A stretch of 64,000 bases of DNA. It comes from Pandoraea fibrosis. Its GTDB lineage: Bacteria > Pseudomonadota > Gammaproteobacteria > Burkholderiales > Burkholderiaceae. The notes below the pieces were generated by a model. That model was not told the origin of the DNA. It did not search any database and saw nothing but the letters and a program-made list of their open reading frames with translations. Position numbers and translations under genes: made by a program. Positions 17,674 through 27,361 of the stretch are shown here, piece after piece. The stretch spans positions 3,844,001 to 3,908,000 of the forward strand of contig NZ_CP047385.1 in assembly GCF_000807775.2 (NCBI RefSeq), given 5' to 3'. Position 1 is the first letter of the stretch. Each line of letters begins with the position of its first letter.

Positions 17674-19041
17674 TCAGTATTGGGGACCTGCCAGATTGTC
17701 GAACTTGGTGTAAGCGCCGATAAACGCCAGACGCACGTGGCCGATAGGACCATTACGCTGCTTCGCGATGATGATCTCGGCGGTGCCCTTGTCGGGCGTA
17801 TCGGGGTTGTACACCTCGTCGCGATAGATGAACAGAATGATGTCGGCATCCTGTTCGATAGCGCCCGATTCGCGCAAATCCGACATGACCGGGCGCTTGT
17901 TCGGGCGTTGTTCGAGACTACGGTTGAGCTGCGAGAGCGCAATCACCGGCACGTTCAGCTCTTTGGCGAGCCCCTTGAGCGAACGCGAAATTTCGGAAAT
18001 CTCGGTCGCACGGTTTTCACCGCCGCCCGAACCGCTCATGAGCTGCAAGTAATCGATGATGATCAGACCGAGCTTGCCGCACTGACGCGCAAGACGACGC
18101 GCCCGTGCACGCAACTCCATCGGGTTGAGCGCAGGCGTCTCGTCGACGAAAAGCTGCGTCTCGTTCATCTTCTGCATGGCATGCGTGAGCTTCGGCCAGT
18201 CTTCGTCGACCAGCTTGCCGGTGCGCAGACGATGTTGATCCAGGCGCCCCACCGAACCGAGCATACGCATGGCCAACTGCGTGCCCGGCATTTCCATCGA
18301 GAACACGGCGACGGGCAGCCCTTCTTCCACGGCGATATGTTCGCCAATGTTCATCGAGAAGGTCGTTTTACCCATCGACGGACGGCCGGCCACGATAATC
18401 AGATCGCCGCCGTTGAACCCTGACGTCATGCGATCCAGATCGACAAACCCGGTCGGAATCCCGGTGATGTCGCTGCCACCCTCACGGTGATACAGCTCGT
18501 CGATGCGCTCGACCACCTGCGTGAGCAGCGGCTGCAACTCAAGGAAGCCGCTCGTGCTGCGCGAACCCTCTTCCGCGATGGCGAAGACCTTCGCCTCCGC
18601 CTCGTCGAGCATCTGACGCACTTCCTTGCCTTGCGGGTTGAAGGCATCCGACGCAATCTCGTCGGCCACCGTCACCAGTTTGCGCAGCACCGCGCGGTCG
18701 CGCACGATTTCCGCGTAACGGCGAATATTCGCCGCACTCGGGGTGTTTTGCGCCAGCGCGTTCAGATAGGCAAGCCCGCCCACGTCCTCGGCTTTGCCGG
18801 CGGAGGTGAGCGATTCGAAAACGGTGATGACGTCGGCAGGACGGTCGCCAGCGATCAGGCGGCCGATATGCTGGTAGATGATCCGGTGGTCGTAGCGGTA
18901 GAAATCCGAGTCGGCCAGAAAGTCGCCGATACGATCCCATGCGCTGTTATCGAGCAGCAACCCACCGAGCACGGATTGCTCCGCCTCGATAGAGTGCGGC
19001 GGCACTTTGAGTGAATCGAGCTGGGGATCGGGCGCGTTCAT
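17674..19041 (-). CDS. dnaB: Replicative DNA helicase
   Basis: Hexameric 5'-3' helicase that unwinds the chromosome at the fork and binds DnaG primase. The 455-residue protein has the N-terminal domain (PPHSIEAEQSVLGGLLLDN), a linker, and the RecA-like domain with Walker A GRPSMGKTT (K225), DYLQLM Walker B, the SQLNRSLEQRPNKRP arginine-finger/loop region and SGAIEQDADIILFIYRDEVY. ATG 19041 gives the common MNAPDPQL start; ATG 19050 (MPGMNAPD) is nearly as good. It lies downstream of rpsF-priB-rpsR-rplI but a strong terminator separates them. No intein is present. Confidence 0.96.
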   Translation of the reverse strand: MNAPDPQLDSLKVPPHSIEAEQSVLGGLLLDNSAWDRIGDFLADSDFYRYDHRIIYQHIGRLIAGDRPADVITVFESLTSAGKAEDVGGLAYLNALAQNTPSAANIRRYAEIVRDRAVLRKLVTVADEIASDAFNPQGKEVRQMLDEAEAKVFAIAEEGSRSTSGFLELQPLLTQVVERIDELYHREGGSDITGIPTGFVDLDRMTSGFNGGDLIIVAGRPSMGKTTFSMNIGEHIAVEEGLPVAVFSMEMPGTQLAMRMLGSVGRLDQHRLRTGKLVDEDWPKLTHAMQKMNETQLFVDETPALNPMELRARARRLARQCGKLGLIIIDYLQLMSGSGGGENRATEISEISRSLKGLAKELNVPVIALSQLNRSLEQRPNKRPVMSDLRESGAIEQDADIILFIYRDEVYNPDTPDKGTAEIIIAKQRNGPIGHVRLAFIGAYTKFDNLAGPQY

Positions 19042-19272
19042 GCCGGGCATTATACCGTCCCCGCGATCACGGTCTCCTCCGGCAAAATCCCGCTTGCGCG
19101 ACGATTTTTCCGAACGCGGTTTGTTCAGCAGTTTCCCTGGAGGCAGCATAAGGTGGAGCTATCGAACGTAACGAACGTGGAAGGGAGCGCAACCGGAAGG
19201 CGGTCGGCTTGGATCAGCGCATGACCGGCAGCGGGGGTTCCCGCAACCGTCAGATCAGAACGAACAGACATA

Positions 19273-19311
19273 AAAAAACGGAAGCCGGCGGACCGGCTTC
19301 CGTCTTTTATT
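19273..19311 (-). terminator. Intrinsic terminator after rplI
   Basis: ACGGAAGCCGG and CCGGCTTCCGT form an 11-bp stem with a short CGGA loop, preceded on the plus strand by seven A that become the U-tract on the minus strand. It ends the S6-L9 ribosomal operon before dnaB. Confidence 0.88.
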
Positions 19312-19339
19312 CGCGTCGGGAAGCTGACGCGGATACGGC

Positions 19340-19792
19340 TTAGGCGTGCTCGCCCAGCACCGACACGTTCACGTCGATAACGACGTCCGTGTGCAGCGCC
19401 ACTTGGACCGGGAAATCGCCAACGGTCTTGAGCGGGCCATTCGGCATACGCACTTGCATCTTCTCGACCTTGAAACCTTGGGTGCCCAGGGCTTCAGCGA
19501 TATCGAAGTTGGTGACCGAGCCAAACAGACGACCGTCAACACCCGCCTTCTGCGAGATTTGCACGGTCAGACCGCTCAGCTTTTCGCCTTCGGCTTGTGC
19601 AGCAGCCAGCTTCTCGGCGGCAGCCTTTTCCAGTTCGGCGCGGCGAACTTCGAATTCGGCGATCGCGTCCTTGGTGGCGCGACGGGCCTTCTTGGTCGGG
19701 ATCAGGAAGTTACGTGCGAAACCATCCTTGACCTTCACGATGTCGCCCAGGTTACCCAGGTTGACGACCTTTTCCAGCAGAATCACTTGCAT
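19340..19792 (-). CDS. rplI: 50S ribosomal protein L9
   Basis: The 150-residue protein begins [30 protein letters not shown], the L9 N-terminal 23S rRNA-binding domain with its PTKKARRAT block, then a long connecting helix (about 40-75, Ala/Glu/Lys rich) and the C-terminal domain with [12 protein letters not shown]. Length is typical (149-150). Last gene of the rpsF-priB-rpsR-rplI operon, 27 bp after rpsR and followed by an intrinsic terminator. Confidence 0.98.
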   Translation of the reverse strand: MQVILLEKVVNLGNLGDIVKVKDGFARNFLIPTKKARRATKDAIAEFEVRRAELEKAAAEKLAAAQAEGEKLSGLTVQISQKAGVDGRLFGSVTNFDIAEALGTQGFKVEKMQVRMPNGPLKTVGDFPVQVALHTDVVIDVNVSVLGEHA

Positions 19793-19819
19793 TATCTATT
19801 CTCCTTCGTCGACTGGCGA

Positions 19820-20101
19820 TTAAGCACCGTGCAGATCGGTGTACGGCATCAGCGCGAGGAAACGCGCGCGCTTGATGGCCGTATCGAGCTGGCGCTGGTA
19901 GTGCGCCTTGGTGCCCGTCAGGCGAGCCGGGGTGATCTTGCCGTTGTCGCCGATGAAGTCCTTCAGCGTTTCGACATCCTTGTAATCGATCTGCTCGACA
20001 CCAGCGACGGTGAAGCGGCAGAACTTCTTGCGCTTGAACAGCGGGTTTTGCTGTTGGCGGCGGCGATCAAACTTCTTGTTTTTACCGTTAGGACGCGGCA
20101 T
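19820..20101 (-). CDS. rpsR: 30S ribosomal protein S18
   Basis: S18 binds S6 and the central domain of 16S rRNA. The 93-residue protein starts [20 protein letters not shown] and contains [30 protein letters not shown] blocks and the basic [21 protein letters not shown] segment. ATG 20101 is preceded by AAGGA; an ATG three codons upstream is possible. It starts 3 bp after the end of priB, so the two are tightly coupled. Confidence 0.97.
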   Translation of the reverse strand: MPRPNGKNKKFDRRRQQQNPLFKRKKFCRFTVAGVEQIDYKDVETLKDFIGDNGKITPARLTGTKAHYQRQLDTAIKRARFLALMPYTDLHGA

Positions 20102-20103
20102 GT

Positions 20104-20406
20104 TCAACAATCCTTTTCAAATTCTTGCAATGCTGTGATGTGAAACACCAGGGTTCGGCTATTGCGATGCTTCTTGGCCAGGAAACCTGCCCACTGGGCT
20201 GGCTTCTCGAGTCCCAACGCCATGACTTTGGCGCTGATGGGACCTATCGCAACGGCTGGCATCGAAAACTCGACCTGCCGGGCAACGCCCGATTCTTCGA
20301 CAGTTCCCGCATGGGCCAGCGTGACATCGATCACAGGAAGTCCGGCTGGGGTATAGCGCAGCGTGCCGATTTCGACAATGCTGGCCTCGAGCCGTAGACG
20401 ATTCAC
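20104..20406 (-). CDS. priB: Primosomal replication protein N
   Basis: Single-strand DNA-binding OB-fold dimer that joins PriA and DnaT-type partners at collapsed forks. The 100-residue protein reads [20 protein letters not shown] and ends [15 protein letters not shown]. It starts with GTG. It is placed between rpsF and rpsR, the standard beta-proteobacterial location for PriB, which is itself strong evidence since the family diverges quickly. Expression is presumably set by the ribosomal operon. Confidence 0.93.
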   Translation of the reverse strand: MNRLRLEASIVEIGTLRYTPAGLPVIDVTLAHAGTVEESGVARQVEFSMPAVAIGPISAKVMALGLEKPAQWAGFLAKKHRNSRTLVFHITALQEFEKDC

Positions 20407-20451
20407 GCGTTCGATGTTTCCGTGAGCACCCTGATGCGTTCCGGTGCGCTA

Positions 20452-20829
20452 TTACGAAGCGGCGGCTTCGGTCGTGGGCACGGCGGCAGCCTTCTTGGCT
20501 TCTTCGCGGGCCACTTCCTTCATCATCGGCGACGGCGCCGTCTCAGCCTTCTTCATGCGAACCACGAGGTGGCGCAGAACGGCGTCATTGAACTTGAATG
20601 CGTGTTCCAGCTCGTCCAGGGTTTCCTGGTCGCACTCGATGTTCATGCAGACGTAGTGGGCCTTCGCCAGCTTCTCGATCATGTAGGCCAGTTGACGGCG
20701 GCCCCAGTCTTCGACGCGATGGATCTGACCAGCCTTGGCCGTCACCATGCCCTTGTAGCGCTCGATCATCGCAGGCACTTGCTCGCTCTGATCGGGGTGA
20801 ACGATAAATACGATTTCATAATGACGCAT
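20452..20829 (-). CDS. rpsF: 30S ribosomal protein S6
   Basis: The 125-residue protein begins [27 protein letters not shown] and has the S6 core [27 protein letters not shown], followed by an Ala/Glu/Lys-rich C-terminal tail from about residue 100. AAGGAG stands upstream of the ATG. First gene of the rpsF-priB-rpsR-rplI operon. In many bacteria S6-S18 represses this operon through a leader hairpin; the short leader upstream has GC-rich stems but I cannot confirm that motif by eye. Confidence 0.97.
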   Translation of the reverse strand: MRHYEIVFIVHPDQSEQVPAMIERYKGMVTAKAGQIHRVEDWGRRQLAYMIEKLAKAHYVCMNIECDQETLDELEHAFKFNDAVLRHLVVRMKKAETAPSPMMKEVAREEAKKAAAVPTTEAAAS

Positions 20830-21005
20830 ATAGAGCTCCTTATGGACAAAGCCGCCTGGGCGTCAGAACCAGTGCAGCAAGGTTGCAGAACCCGCGATTC
20901 TAGCGGAATTCATGTCGATCATCAACTCCCGCCCTATCGGTGCCGGGCAGCCCCTCTTCCCCCTGCCTCCCAACGCCCGCCCCTCGCACACCGCCCACCC
21001 TTCGT

Positions 21006-21917
21006 TCAGGCGTTTTCCAGCCAATAGTTCGGACGCGCATAAATCTGTCGCAACTGCTCGATGAACAGCCGCACGCGGGCCGGCTGGAAGCGCTGCTGCG
21101 GGTACACGGCGAGAATGTCGTAGTCGGGCAGCGCATATTCGTCGAGCACGGTTTCCAGCTCTCCCGAGAGCAGTTCGCGCTGAATTTCCCACGTCGAGCG
21201 CCAGCCGAGCCCCAGACCTTCCAACGCCCAGCGGTGCAGCAGTTCGCCGTCGTTACAGTCCAGATTGCCTGCCACACGTGTCGTCACGAGCTTGCCCTGC
21301 CGCTTGAAGTACCAGCCTCGCTGCTGCCCGCCTTGCAGGTTGAACGCCAGACAATTGTGCTTGGCCAGGTCTTCCAGCGTCTTGGGGCGGCCGTGTCGGG
21401 CGAAATACGCCGGCGTGCCGCACACCACGCGCCGGTTCTGGGCGAGCTTGACGGCCACGAAATTCGGATCGACCGAGCCGCCGATGCGAATCCCCATGTC
21501 GTAGCCCTCGCGCACGATGTCGACCACGCGATCGGTCAGATTGAACGAAATCTGGACTTCGGGGTGCAATCGCAGGAACGCCGGCGCATGCGGGGCGACG
21601 TGCTTGCGGCCGAACGCCGCAGGCGCCGACACGATCAAGTGCCCCGAGACGGCATGACGCCCTGCACTGATCTCGTTCTCCGCCATCTCCCAGTCGCCGA
21701 GCAACTGTTTGCAACGCTCGAGAAAAGCGCCGCCCTCTTCCGAGAGCGCCAGCCGGCGGGTCGAGCGATACATCAGCTTGATGCCGAGCCGCTTTTCGAG
21801 CGCATCGATACGTCGCCCCAGAATTACCGGCGAGACGCCCTCCTTGAGCGCTGCGGCAGCCAGACTGCCCGCTTCAGCCACCTGCACGAAGGTCTCAATC
21901 TGTTTGTAACGGTCCAT
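21006..21917 (-). CDS. LysR-family regulator, divergent from gcl
   Basis: A 303-residue LysR-type transcription factor. The N-terminal helix-turn-helix is MDRYKQIETFVQVAEAGSLAAAALKEGVSPVILGRRIDALEKRLG (about 1-45), followed by a periplasmic-binding-like effector domain (about 90-290) with FNLTDRVVDIVREGYDMGIRIG. I choose ATG 21917 because GGAG stands five bases upstream. It is transcribed away from the gcl-hyi-glxR operon across a 121-bp gap, so it probably controls that operon, perhaps in response to a glyoxylate-pathway metabolite; the ligand is not known. Confidence 0.9.
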   Translation of the reverse strand: MDRYKQIETFVQVAEAGSLAAAALKEGVSPVILGRRIDALEKRLGIKLMYRSTRRLALSEEGGAFLERCKQLLGDWEMAENEISAGRHAVSGHLIVSAPAAFGRKHVAPHAPAFLRLHPEVQISFNLTDRVVDIVREGYDMGIRIGGSVDPNFVAVKLAQNRRVVCGTPAYFARHGRPKTLEDLAKHNCLAFNLQGGQQRGWYFKRQGKLVTTRVAGNLDCNDGELLHRWALEGLGLGWRSTWEIQRELLSGELETVLDEYALPDYDILAVYPQQRFQPARVRLFIEQLRQIYARPNYWLENA

Positions 21918-21954
21918 CACGTCTCCATTCGATACTTTTTGTTCTTAAAAAAAC

Positions 21955-22010
21955 GATCTTTTGTGATCTTATCAAACAAATCGTACCGGCTTAAAGTGAC
22001 CTCCAAGATC
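21955..22010. promoter_or_regulatory. LysR-gcl divergent control region
   Basis: The AT-rich gap between the regulator and gcl contains GATC-TTTTGT-GATC (21955-21968), a short inverted repeat, and a third GATC at 22007-22010. This is a plausible LysR-family operator. GGAGGA precedes gcl at five bases. Confidence 0.4.
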
Positions 22011-22038
22011 ATTACTCATTACCCATTGGAGGAGTCAC

Positions 22039-23805
22039 ATGGCCAAGATGACCGCCGTAGAGGCCGCCGTCCGAGTGCTGGAGAAGGAAGGCATCACCAC
22101 CGCATTCGGCGTGCCCGGCGCCGCCATCAACCCGTTCTATTCGGCACTGCGCAAGGCTGGCAGCGTCGAGCATGTGCTCGCTCGCCACGTGGAAGGCGCG
22201 TCGCACATGGCCGAAGGCTACACGCGCGCCGAAGCCGGCAACATCGGTGTGTGTATCGGCACGTCGGGCCCCGCAGGCACCGACATGATTACCGGTCTGT
22301 ACTCCGCTTGGGCCGATTCGATCCCTATCCTGTGCATCACGGGTCAGGCACCGCGCGCCCGTCTGTACAAGGAAGACTTCCAGGCCGTCGACATCGAGTC
22401 GATCGCCAAGCCGGTCACCAAATGGGCCGTGACCGTACGCGAGCCCGCGCTCGTGCCGCGCGTGTTCCAGCAGGCTTTCCATCTGATGCGCTCGGGCCGT
22501 CCGGGTCCGGTGCTCATCGACCTGCCGTTCGACGTGCAGGTCGCCGAGATCGACTTCGATCCGGAGACGTATGAACCGCTGCCGGTGTACAAGCCTGCGG
22601 CGTCGCGTGCGCAGATCGAAAAGGCGATTCAGATGCTGGTCGCCTCCGAACGCCCGCTGATCGTCTCGGGCGGTGGCGTGATCAACGCCGACGCGGCCGA
22701 CCTGCTCGTCGAATTCGCCGAGACGGTGAACGTGCCGGTCGTGCCCACGCTGATGGGCTGGGGCACCATCGCCGACGACCACCCGCTCATGGCCGGCATG
22801 GTTGGCTTGCAGACGTCGCATCGCTTCGGCAACGCGACGATGCTGGCCTCGGACTTCGTGATGGGCATCGGCAATCGCTGGGCCAACCGTCATACCGGTA
22901 GCGTGGAAGTCTTCACCAAGGGGCGCAAGTTTGTCCACGTCGACATCGAGCCGACGCAAATCGGTCGCGTGTTCGGCCCGGACTACGGCATCGTCTCCGA
23001 CGCCAAGGCCGCCCTGAAGCTGTTCGTGGAAGTCGCCAAAGAACTGAAGGCCGCCGGCCGTCTGCCGGATCGCTCGCAGTGGGTGGCCGACTGCCAGAAG
23101 CGCAAGCGCACCATGCTGCGCCGCACGGATTTCGATCAGGTGCCGATCAAGCCGCAGCGCGTGTATCAGGAAATGAACGCGTTCTTCGGCCGCGACGTGC
23201 GCTACGTCTCGACCATCGGTCTGTCGCAGATCGCCGCCGCGCAGTTCCTGCACGTGAACAAGCCGCGTCACTGGATCAACTGCGGCCAGGCAGGCCCGCT
23301 GGGCTGGACGGTGCCCGCAGCGATCGGTGCCAAGGTGGCCTCGCCGTCGTCGGACGTGGTGGCGATCTCGGGCGATTACGATTTCCAGTTCATGATCGAA
23401 GAACTGGCCGTGGCCGCACAGTTCAAGGTGCCGTACATCCATCTGGTCGTGAACAACTCGTACCTGGGTCTGATCCGTCAGGCACAGCGCAACTTCGACA
23501 TGGATTACTGCGTGCAACTCGCGTTCGAGAACGTCAACTCGCCGGAATTGAACGGTTATGGCGTCGATCACGTGAAGGTCGCTGAAGGCCTCGGCGTGAA
23601 GGCCATCCGCGTGTTCCAGCCGAACGACATCCAGCCCGCGTTTGCGCAGGCTCGCAAGTTGATGGCCGAATTCTCCGTGCCGGTGATCGTGGAAGTGATT
23701 CTCGAGCGTGTGACCAACATCGCGATGGGCACCGAGATCAACAACGTCAACGAGTTCGAAGAAATCATCGACATCGTGGAAGAAGACAAGGCAGTGACGG
23801 CGTAA
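22039..23805 (+). CDS. gcl: Glyoxylate carboligase
   Basis: Thiamine-diphosphate enzyme that joins two glyoxylates to tartronate semialdehyde and CO2. The 588-residue protein has the three-domain acetohydroxy-acid-synthase fold. Residue V51 ([14 protein letters not shown]) stands where nearly all ThDP enzymes have the catalytic glutamate; valine at exactly this position is the hallmark of Gcl. The cofactor motif is [12 protein letters not shown] to VVNNSYLG (about 447-475). ATG 22039 follows GGAGGA. First gene of gcl-hyi-glxR, used for growth on glycolate, glyoxylate or allantoin-type substrates. Confidence 0.97.
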   Translation: MAKMTAVEAAVRVLEKEGITTAFGVPGAAINPFYSALRKAGSVEHVLARHVEGASHMAEGYTRAEAGNIGVCIGTSGPAGTDMITGLYSAWADSIPILCITGQAPRARLYKEDFQAVDIESIAKPVTKWAVTVREPALVPRVFQQAFHLMRSGRPGPVLIDLPFDVQVAEIDFDPETYEPLPVYKPAASRAQIEKAIQMLVASERPLIVSGGGVINADAADLLVEFAETVNVPVVPTLMGWGTIADDHPLMAGMVGLQTSHRFGNATMLASDFVMGIGNRWANRHTGSVEVFTKGRKFVHVDIEPTQIGRVFGPDYGIVSDAKAALKLFVEVAKELKAAGRLPDRSQWVADCQKRKRTMLRRTDFDQVPIKPQRVYQEMNAFFGRDVRYVSTIGLSQIAAAQFLHVNKPRHWINCGQAGPLGWTVPAAIGAKVASPSSDVVAISGDYDFQFMIEELAVAAQFKVPYIHLVVNNSYLGLIRQAQRNFDMDYCVQLAFENVNSPELNGYGVDHVKVAEGLGVKAIRVFQPNDIQPAFAQARKLMAEFSVPVIVEVILERVTNIAMGTEINNVNEFEEIIDIVEEDKAVTA

Positions 23806-23833
23806 GCCTTACCTCGTCAGCACTGCAACAGGA

Positions 23834-23902
23834 TTGCGGGGCGCGTGCGTCCCCTCCGCTTTCGGCTAGACCCCGTGAACGGCCAAAGTGCGCGCCCCGC
23901 AA
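23834..23902. repeat. Long-range inverted repeat between gcl and hyi
   Basis: TTGCGGGGCGCG (23834-23845) and CGCGCCCCGCAA (23891-23902) are perfect 12-bp complements around 45 nt. In the mRNA they would form a stable stem in the gcl-hyi spacer, perhaps an RNA-stability or processing element. No T-run follows. Confidence 0.6.
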
Positions 23903-23970
23903 CCCGGCAACACCCTTGCATCGAAATCGTCGAAACCACCCCCTGAAAAAGAGAGAGAGGAGTCAGCGCA

Positions 23971-24762
23971 ATGCCGAAATTTGCCGCCAACCTGACCATG
24001 CTGTTCAACGAGGTGCCGTTCCTCGACCGCTTCAAGGCGGCCGCCGCAGCGGGCTTTCGCGGCGTGGAGTTTCTGTTCCCCTATTCGTTTCACCGCGACC
24101 AGATCGCCGACAAGCTGAATCAGTACCAGCTCGACCTCGTGCTGCACAACCTGCCCGCCGGCAACTGGGAAGCCGGCGAGCGCGGCATCGCCATCTTCCC
24201 GGATCGCGTGAGCGAATTCCGCGACGGCGTGGGCGAAGCGATCACCTACGCCAAGGCGCTGGGCGTGAAGCAACTGAACTGCCTCGTGGGCAAGCAAGGC
24301 GCCGATCTGTCAACGGACGTCGCGCAAAAAACGCTGGTGGACAACCTGCGCTTCGCGGCCGATGCGCTCAAGGCAGAGGGGATCCGTCTGCTGGTCGAAC
24401 CGATCAACACCTACGACATTCCCGGCTTTTTCGTGAACCGCACGAAGCAGGCGCTGGAGATCTTCGACGCGGTCGGCTCGGACAACCTGTTCCTGCAGTA
24501 CGACATCTATCACATGCAGCGCATGGAAGGCGAACTCGCCAAGACCATCGAGACGAATCTGGCGCGCATCGCTCACGTGCAACTGGCCGATAACCCGGGC
24601 CGCAATGAGCCGGGCACGGGCGAGATCAACTACGCCTACCTGTTCGCGTTCCTTGATCGCATTGGCTACAACGGCTGGATCGGCTGCGAGTACAAGCCCG
24701 CGACTACCACGACCGACGGCCTTGGCTGGTTCAAGGCAGCGGGCTTGCGCGAAGCGGCCTGA
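23971..24762 (+). CDS. hyi: Hydroxypyruvate isomerase
   Basis: Interconverts tartronate semialdehyde and hydroxypyruvate. The 263-residue TIM-barrel protein of the xylose-isomerase-like family starts MPKFAANLTMLFNEVPFLDRF and contains the metal-binding glutamates and histidines in VEPINTYDIPGFFVN, QYDIYHMQRMEG, HVQLADNPGRNEPG and GCEYKPA. GAGAGAGGAG precedes ATG 23971. Second gene of the glyoxylate operon, in the same order as E. coli gcl-hyi-glxR. Length is standard (258-263). Confidence 0.95.
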   Translation: MPKFAANLTMLFNEVPFLDRFKAAAAAGFRGVEFLFPYSFHRDQIADKLNQYQLDLVLHNLPAGNWEAGERGIAIFPDRVSEFRDGVGEAITYAKALGVKQLNCLVGKQGADLSTDVAQKTLVDNLRFAADALKAEGIRLLVEPINTYDIPGFFVNRTKQALEIFDAVGSDNLFLQYDIYHMQRMEGELAKTIETNLARIAHVQLADNPGRNEPGTGEINYAYLFAFLDRIGYNGWIGCEYKPATTTTDGLGWFKAAGLREAA

Positions 24763-24899
24763 TCGGTCATTCGCCCCCACTTCCCGCACGACGCCTCCCC
24801 CGGCGACGTGCACACGATACGACGGCGTAGCGGCAAATCGCGACAGAAGCGACGCGCGCAATACGCCAGCTGACCGGGTTTCGACGAGGAAGGGCCCCG

Positions 24900-24928
24900 C
24901 CGGCCGCATGCAGGGGGCATGCGGCCGG
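24900..24928. repeat. Perfect hairpin between hyi and glxR
   Basis: CCGGCCGCATGC (24900-24911) and GCATGCGGCCGG (24917-24928) form a perfect 12-bp stem with a 5-nt loop, about 90 bp upstream of glxR. There is no T-tract, so it is more like an mRNA stabiliser or processing site than a terminator. Confidence 0.65.
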
Positions 24929-25017
24929 AGCACGGGGGACGCGCTTGCGCGCCACCGCCCTGCTCGTCCGGGCGTCAGCGAACCCCACATCAAACTTTGG
25001 CAACAAGGAGTCTCGAA

Positions 25018-25899
25018 ATGGCACAACTCGGTTTTATTGGTCTGGGCATCATGGGCGCGCCGATGGCGAAGCATCTGCAAAACGCCGGTCACAAGCTGTT
25101 CCTGTACGAGCGCCGCACGCCCCCGCAGGACCTGATCGACGGTCAGGCCACCGTTTGCACGTCGGCAAAAGAAGTCGCCAAGCGCGCCGACATCATTTTC
25201 GTGATGGTGCCGGACACCCCGGACGTCGGTGCCGTGCTGTTCGGTCAGGACGGTCTCGCCGAAGGTCTCTCGGCGGGCAAGATCGTTGTCGACATGAGCT
25301 CCATCTCGCCGATTGAAACGAAGGAATACGCCAAGAAGGTCAAGGCGCTGGGCGCGGAATACCTTGACGCCCCGGTCTCGGGCGGCGAAGTCGGCGCGAA
25401 GGCCGCCTCGCTCTCGATCATGGTCGGTGGCTCGCAAGCCGCGTTCGACGACGTGAAGCCGTTCTTCGAACTGATGGGCAAGAACATCACCCTCGTGGGC
25501 GAAAGCGGTGCCGGCCAGACCTGCAAGGTCGCCAACCAGATCGTGGTGGCACTGACCATCGAGGCAGTGGGCGAAGCCCTGCTGTTCGCGTCGAAGGCCG
25601 GCGCCGATCCCGCCAAGGTGCGTGAGGCTCTGATGGGTGGCTTCGCCTCGTCGCGCATTCTGGAAGTGCATGGCGAGCGCATGGTCAAGCGCAACTTCGA
25701 GCCGGGCTTCCGCATCGCCCTGCACCAGAAGGATCTGAATCTGGCGCTCCAGAGCGCCAAGGCCCTCGGCGTCTCGCTGCCGAACACGGCAACGTGCCAG
25801 GAGTTGTTCAACGCTTGCGCCGCCAACGGTGGCGCCGCGTGGGATCACTCGGGCATGGTGCGCGCGCTGGAAATGCTGGCGAACCACACCGTGGCGTAA
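25018..25899 (+). CDS. glxR: 2-hydroxy-3-oxopropionate (tartronate semialdehyde) reductase
   Basis: NAD(P)H-dependent reduction of tartronate semialdehyde to glycerate. The 293-residue beta-hydroxyacid dehydrogenase starts MAQLGFIGLGIMGAPMAKHL with the GLGIMG dinucleotide motif, has the substrate motif DAPVSGGEVGAKAASLSIMVGG (about 119-140) and the catalytic lysine K172-type segment GESGAGQTCKVANQI. ATG 25018 follows AAGGAG at seven bases; a much longer in-frame extension is not family-like. Third and last gene of the glyoxylate operon; glycerate kinase is not in this window. Confidence 0.96.
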   Translation: MAQLGFIGLGIMGAPMAKHLQNAGHKLFLYERRTPPQDLIDGQATVCTSAKEVAKRADIIFVMVPDTPDVGAVLFGQDGLAEGLSAGKIVVDMSSISPIETKEYAKKVKALGAEYLDAPVSGGEVGAKAASLSIMVGGSQAAFDDVKPFFELMGKNITLVGESGAGQTCKVANQIVVALTIEAVGEALLFASKAGADPAKVREALMGGFASSRILEVHGERMVKRNFEPGFRIALHQKDLNLALQSAKALGVSLPNTATCQELFNACAANGGAAWDHSGMVRALEMLANHTVA

Positions 25900-25978
25900 C
25901 CCACCGATCCTGCAGAGGGTCTCGGCGGCCTCGGCCGCCTTGTAACGTCAGGCAATCAGGGAGATTCGACGGAAGTTG

Positions 25979-26010
25979 GCGAGCACCGGGCAGCAACATC
26001 CGGTGCTCGC
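25979..26010. repeat. Inverted repeat downstream of glxR
   Basis: GCGAGCACCGG (25979-25989) and CCGGTGCTCGC (26000-26010) are perfect 11-bp complements with a 10-nt loop. No T-run follows. The surrounding gap 25900-26273 contains no gene I can support, only this and the terminator at 26216. Confidence 0.6.
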
Positions 26011-26215
26011 CAGCCGACGTCACATCCGAACACACGGCCGGGTCACACCGTCGCATGACGGCGCGACCGGCTTACGGGGTAGTTCGCGAGAAGACGAAGG
26101 AAGCGGCTGTCAAAGCCGTCAGCAGGGAGAAGAGAGGTAGCGCAGCATACCGGCAGGACAGGCAGAGGCGTCTATGACGCCTCGCCGAGCGTCACGGCGC
26201 AAGTCGTTCGAAAGA

Positions 26216-26237
26216 ACGGCGGGCGCCGTATTTTTTT
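26216..26237 (+). terminator. Intrinsic terminator of the glyoxylate operon
   Basis: ACGGC and GCCGT pair around GGGC (26216-26229), then A and seven T (26231-26237). The T-run is strong though the stem is short; it lies 317 bp after glxR. Confidence 0.6.
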
Positions 26238-26273
26238 GTCCGTGCCGAAGCGCCGTGGCAGCGCAACCCGAGG

Positions 26274-27314
26274 TCAATACTCGACGAATACGCTTTGCAT
26301 GCGCTCGCGCGGCACGCCAGCCTGCAATGCCAGCATCAGAAGGACACGCGCCTTGAACGGGTGCAAATTGCCCGCGCTCACGAACCCATACTGATCGTCG
26401 GGGGCGGCGCCGTTGTGCATCACATGCCCGCTGCCCACGCGGGCGGCGCGCACGACCGTCACACCTCGCTGTACCGCCTCGGCCAGCGCCTGTTGCAGCA
26501 GCGAGTGCAGCGAACCGTTGCCCGTGCCCGCCACCACGATACCCTGCACGCCGGCTTCCACGAGCGCATCGACAGCGATCCGCGACACCCCGGCATAGCT
26601 CGACACCACCTCCACCGCAGGCAACTCGCCCGAGAGTCCGACGAACTCGCTCTCGACGGTGTGGTACTGCAACGCCGCACGTTGGTACGCCACGCGCTCG
26701 TCCTGCACCCAGCCCAGCACGCCAATTTCCGGCGAATGGAAGGCGTCGACCTTGTAGGTGCTCGTCTTGATGACGTCGCGGGCACAGTGAATCTGATTGT
26801 TGATCGCGACCATCACCCCCCGTCCCGCCGAAATCGGATCGGTGGCGACTCGCACGGCGTTGAGCAGGTTGAGCGGCCCGTCAGCCGAGAGTGCCGTGGC
26901 GGGCCGCATCGCGGCGGTCAGCACCACCGGTTTGCGGCTATTGACGGTCAGATGCAGGTAGTACGCGGTCTCTTCGAGCGTATCGGTACCGTGGGTAATC
27001 ACGGCCCCGGCCACATCGGGCTGCGAGAGCAAGGCGTTCACGCGGGCGGCGAGTTTCTGCCAGAGCGCCACACTCATGTCCTTGCTATCGATCTGCGCAA
27101 CTTGCTCCGCGTGGATATGCGCAACGGTGCCCAACGCCGGCACAGCCGCCAGCAAGTCCTGGACACCAAGCGCCCCGGCCTGATAACCGGCGGTGCGCGT
27201 TGCATCGGCCGCGCTGCCCGCGATCGTGCCGCCCGTGGCGAGCAGCGCAATGCGCGGCAGGTCGCCCGAGGACACGGTGTAATGAGGAATCGGGTTGAAT
27301 GAGGTCAAAGTCAT
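26274..27314 (-). CDS. L-asparaginase
   Basis: Hydrolyses asparagine to aspartate and ammonia. The 346-residue protein has both asparaginase signatures: LLATGGTIAGSA with nucleophile T30, and ITHGTDTLEETAYYL with T110 and D111 of the second triad; the lysine is in CARDVIKTSTYKVDAF. No signal peptide is visible before residue 20, so it appears cytoplasmic despite resembling type II enzymes in sequence. ATG 27314 (MTLTSFNP) is chosen over a longer frame whose leader is Arg-rich and not family-like. It is a single gene convergent with the glyoxylate operon. Confidence 0.93.
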   Translation of the reverse strand: MTLTSFNPIPHYTVSSGDLPRIALLATGGTIAGSAADATRTAGYQAGALGVQDLLAAVPALGTVAHIHAEQVAQIDSKDMSVALWQKLAARVNALLSQPDVAGAVITHGTDTLEETAYYLHLTVNSRKPVVLTAAMRPATALSADGPLNLLNAVRVATDPISAGRGVMVAINNQIHCARDVIKTSTYKVDAFHSPEIGVLGWVQDERVAYQRAALQYHTVESEFVGLSGELPAVEVVSSYAGVSRIAVDALVEAGVQGIVVAGTGNGSLHSLLQQALAEAVQRGVTVVRAARVGSGHVMHNGAAPDDQYGFVSAGNLHPFKARVLLMLALQAGVPRERMQSVFVEY

Positions 27315-27361
27315 GTCAACGATTGTATCCAATACTGCCCGGCTTCCCAATCGCTGAAAAT

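Noticed and set aside
20830..20890. Possible S6-S18 binding leader upstream of rpsF.
   Set aside because: GC-rich pairing is present but I could not identify the diagnostic motif by eye; a covariance-model search would decide.
25794..26177. Plus-strand open frame overlapping the end of glxR and running into the gap.
   Set aside because: It overlaps a well-supported gene in another frame, has no ribosome binding site and its composition is Arg-rich like shadow frames.
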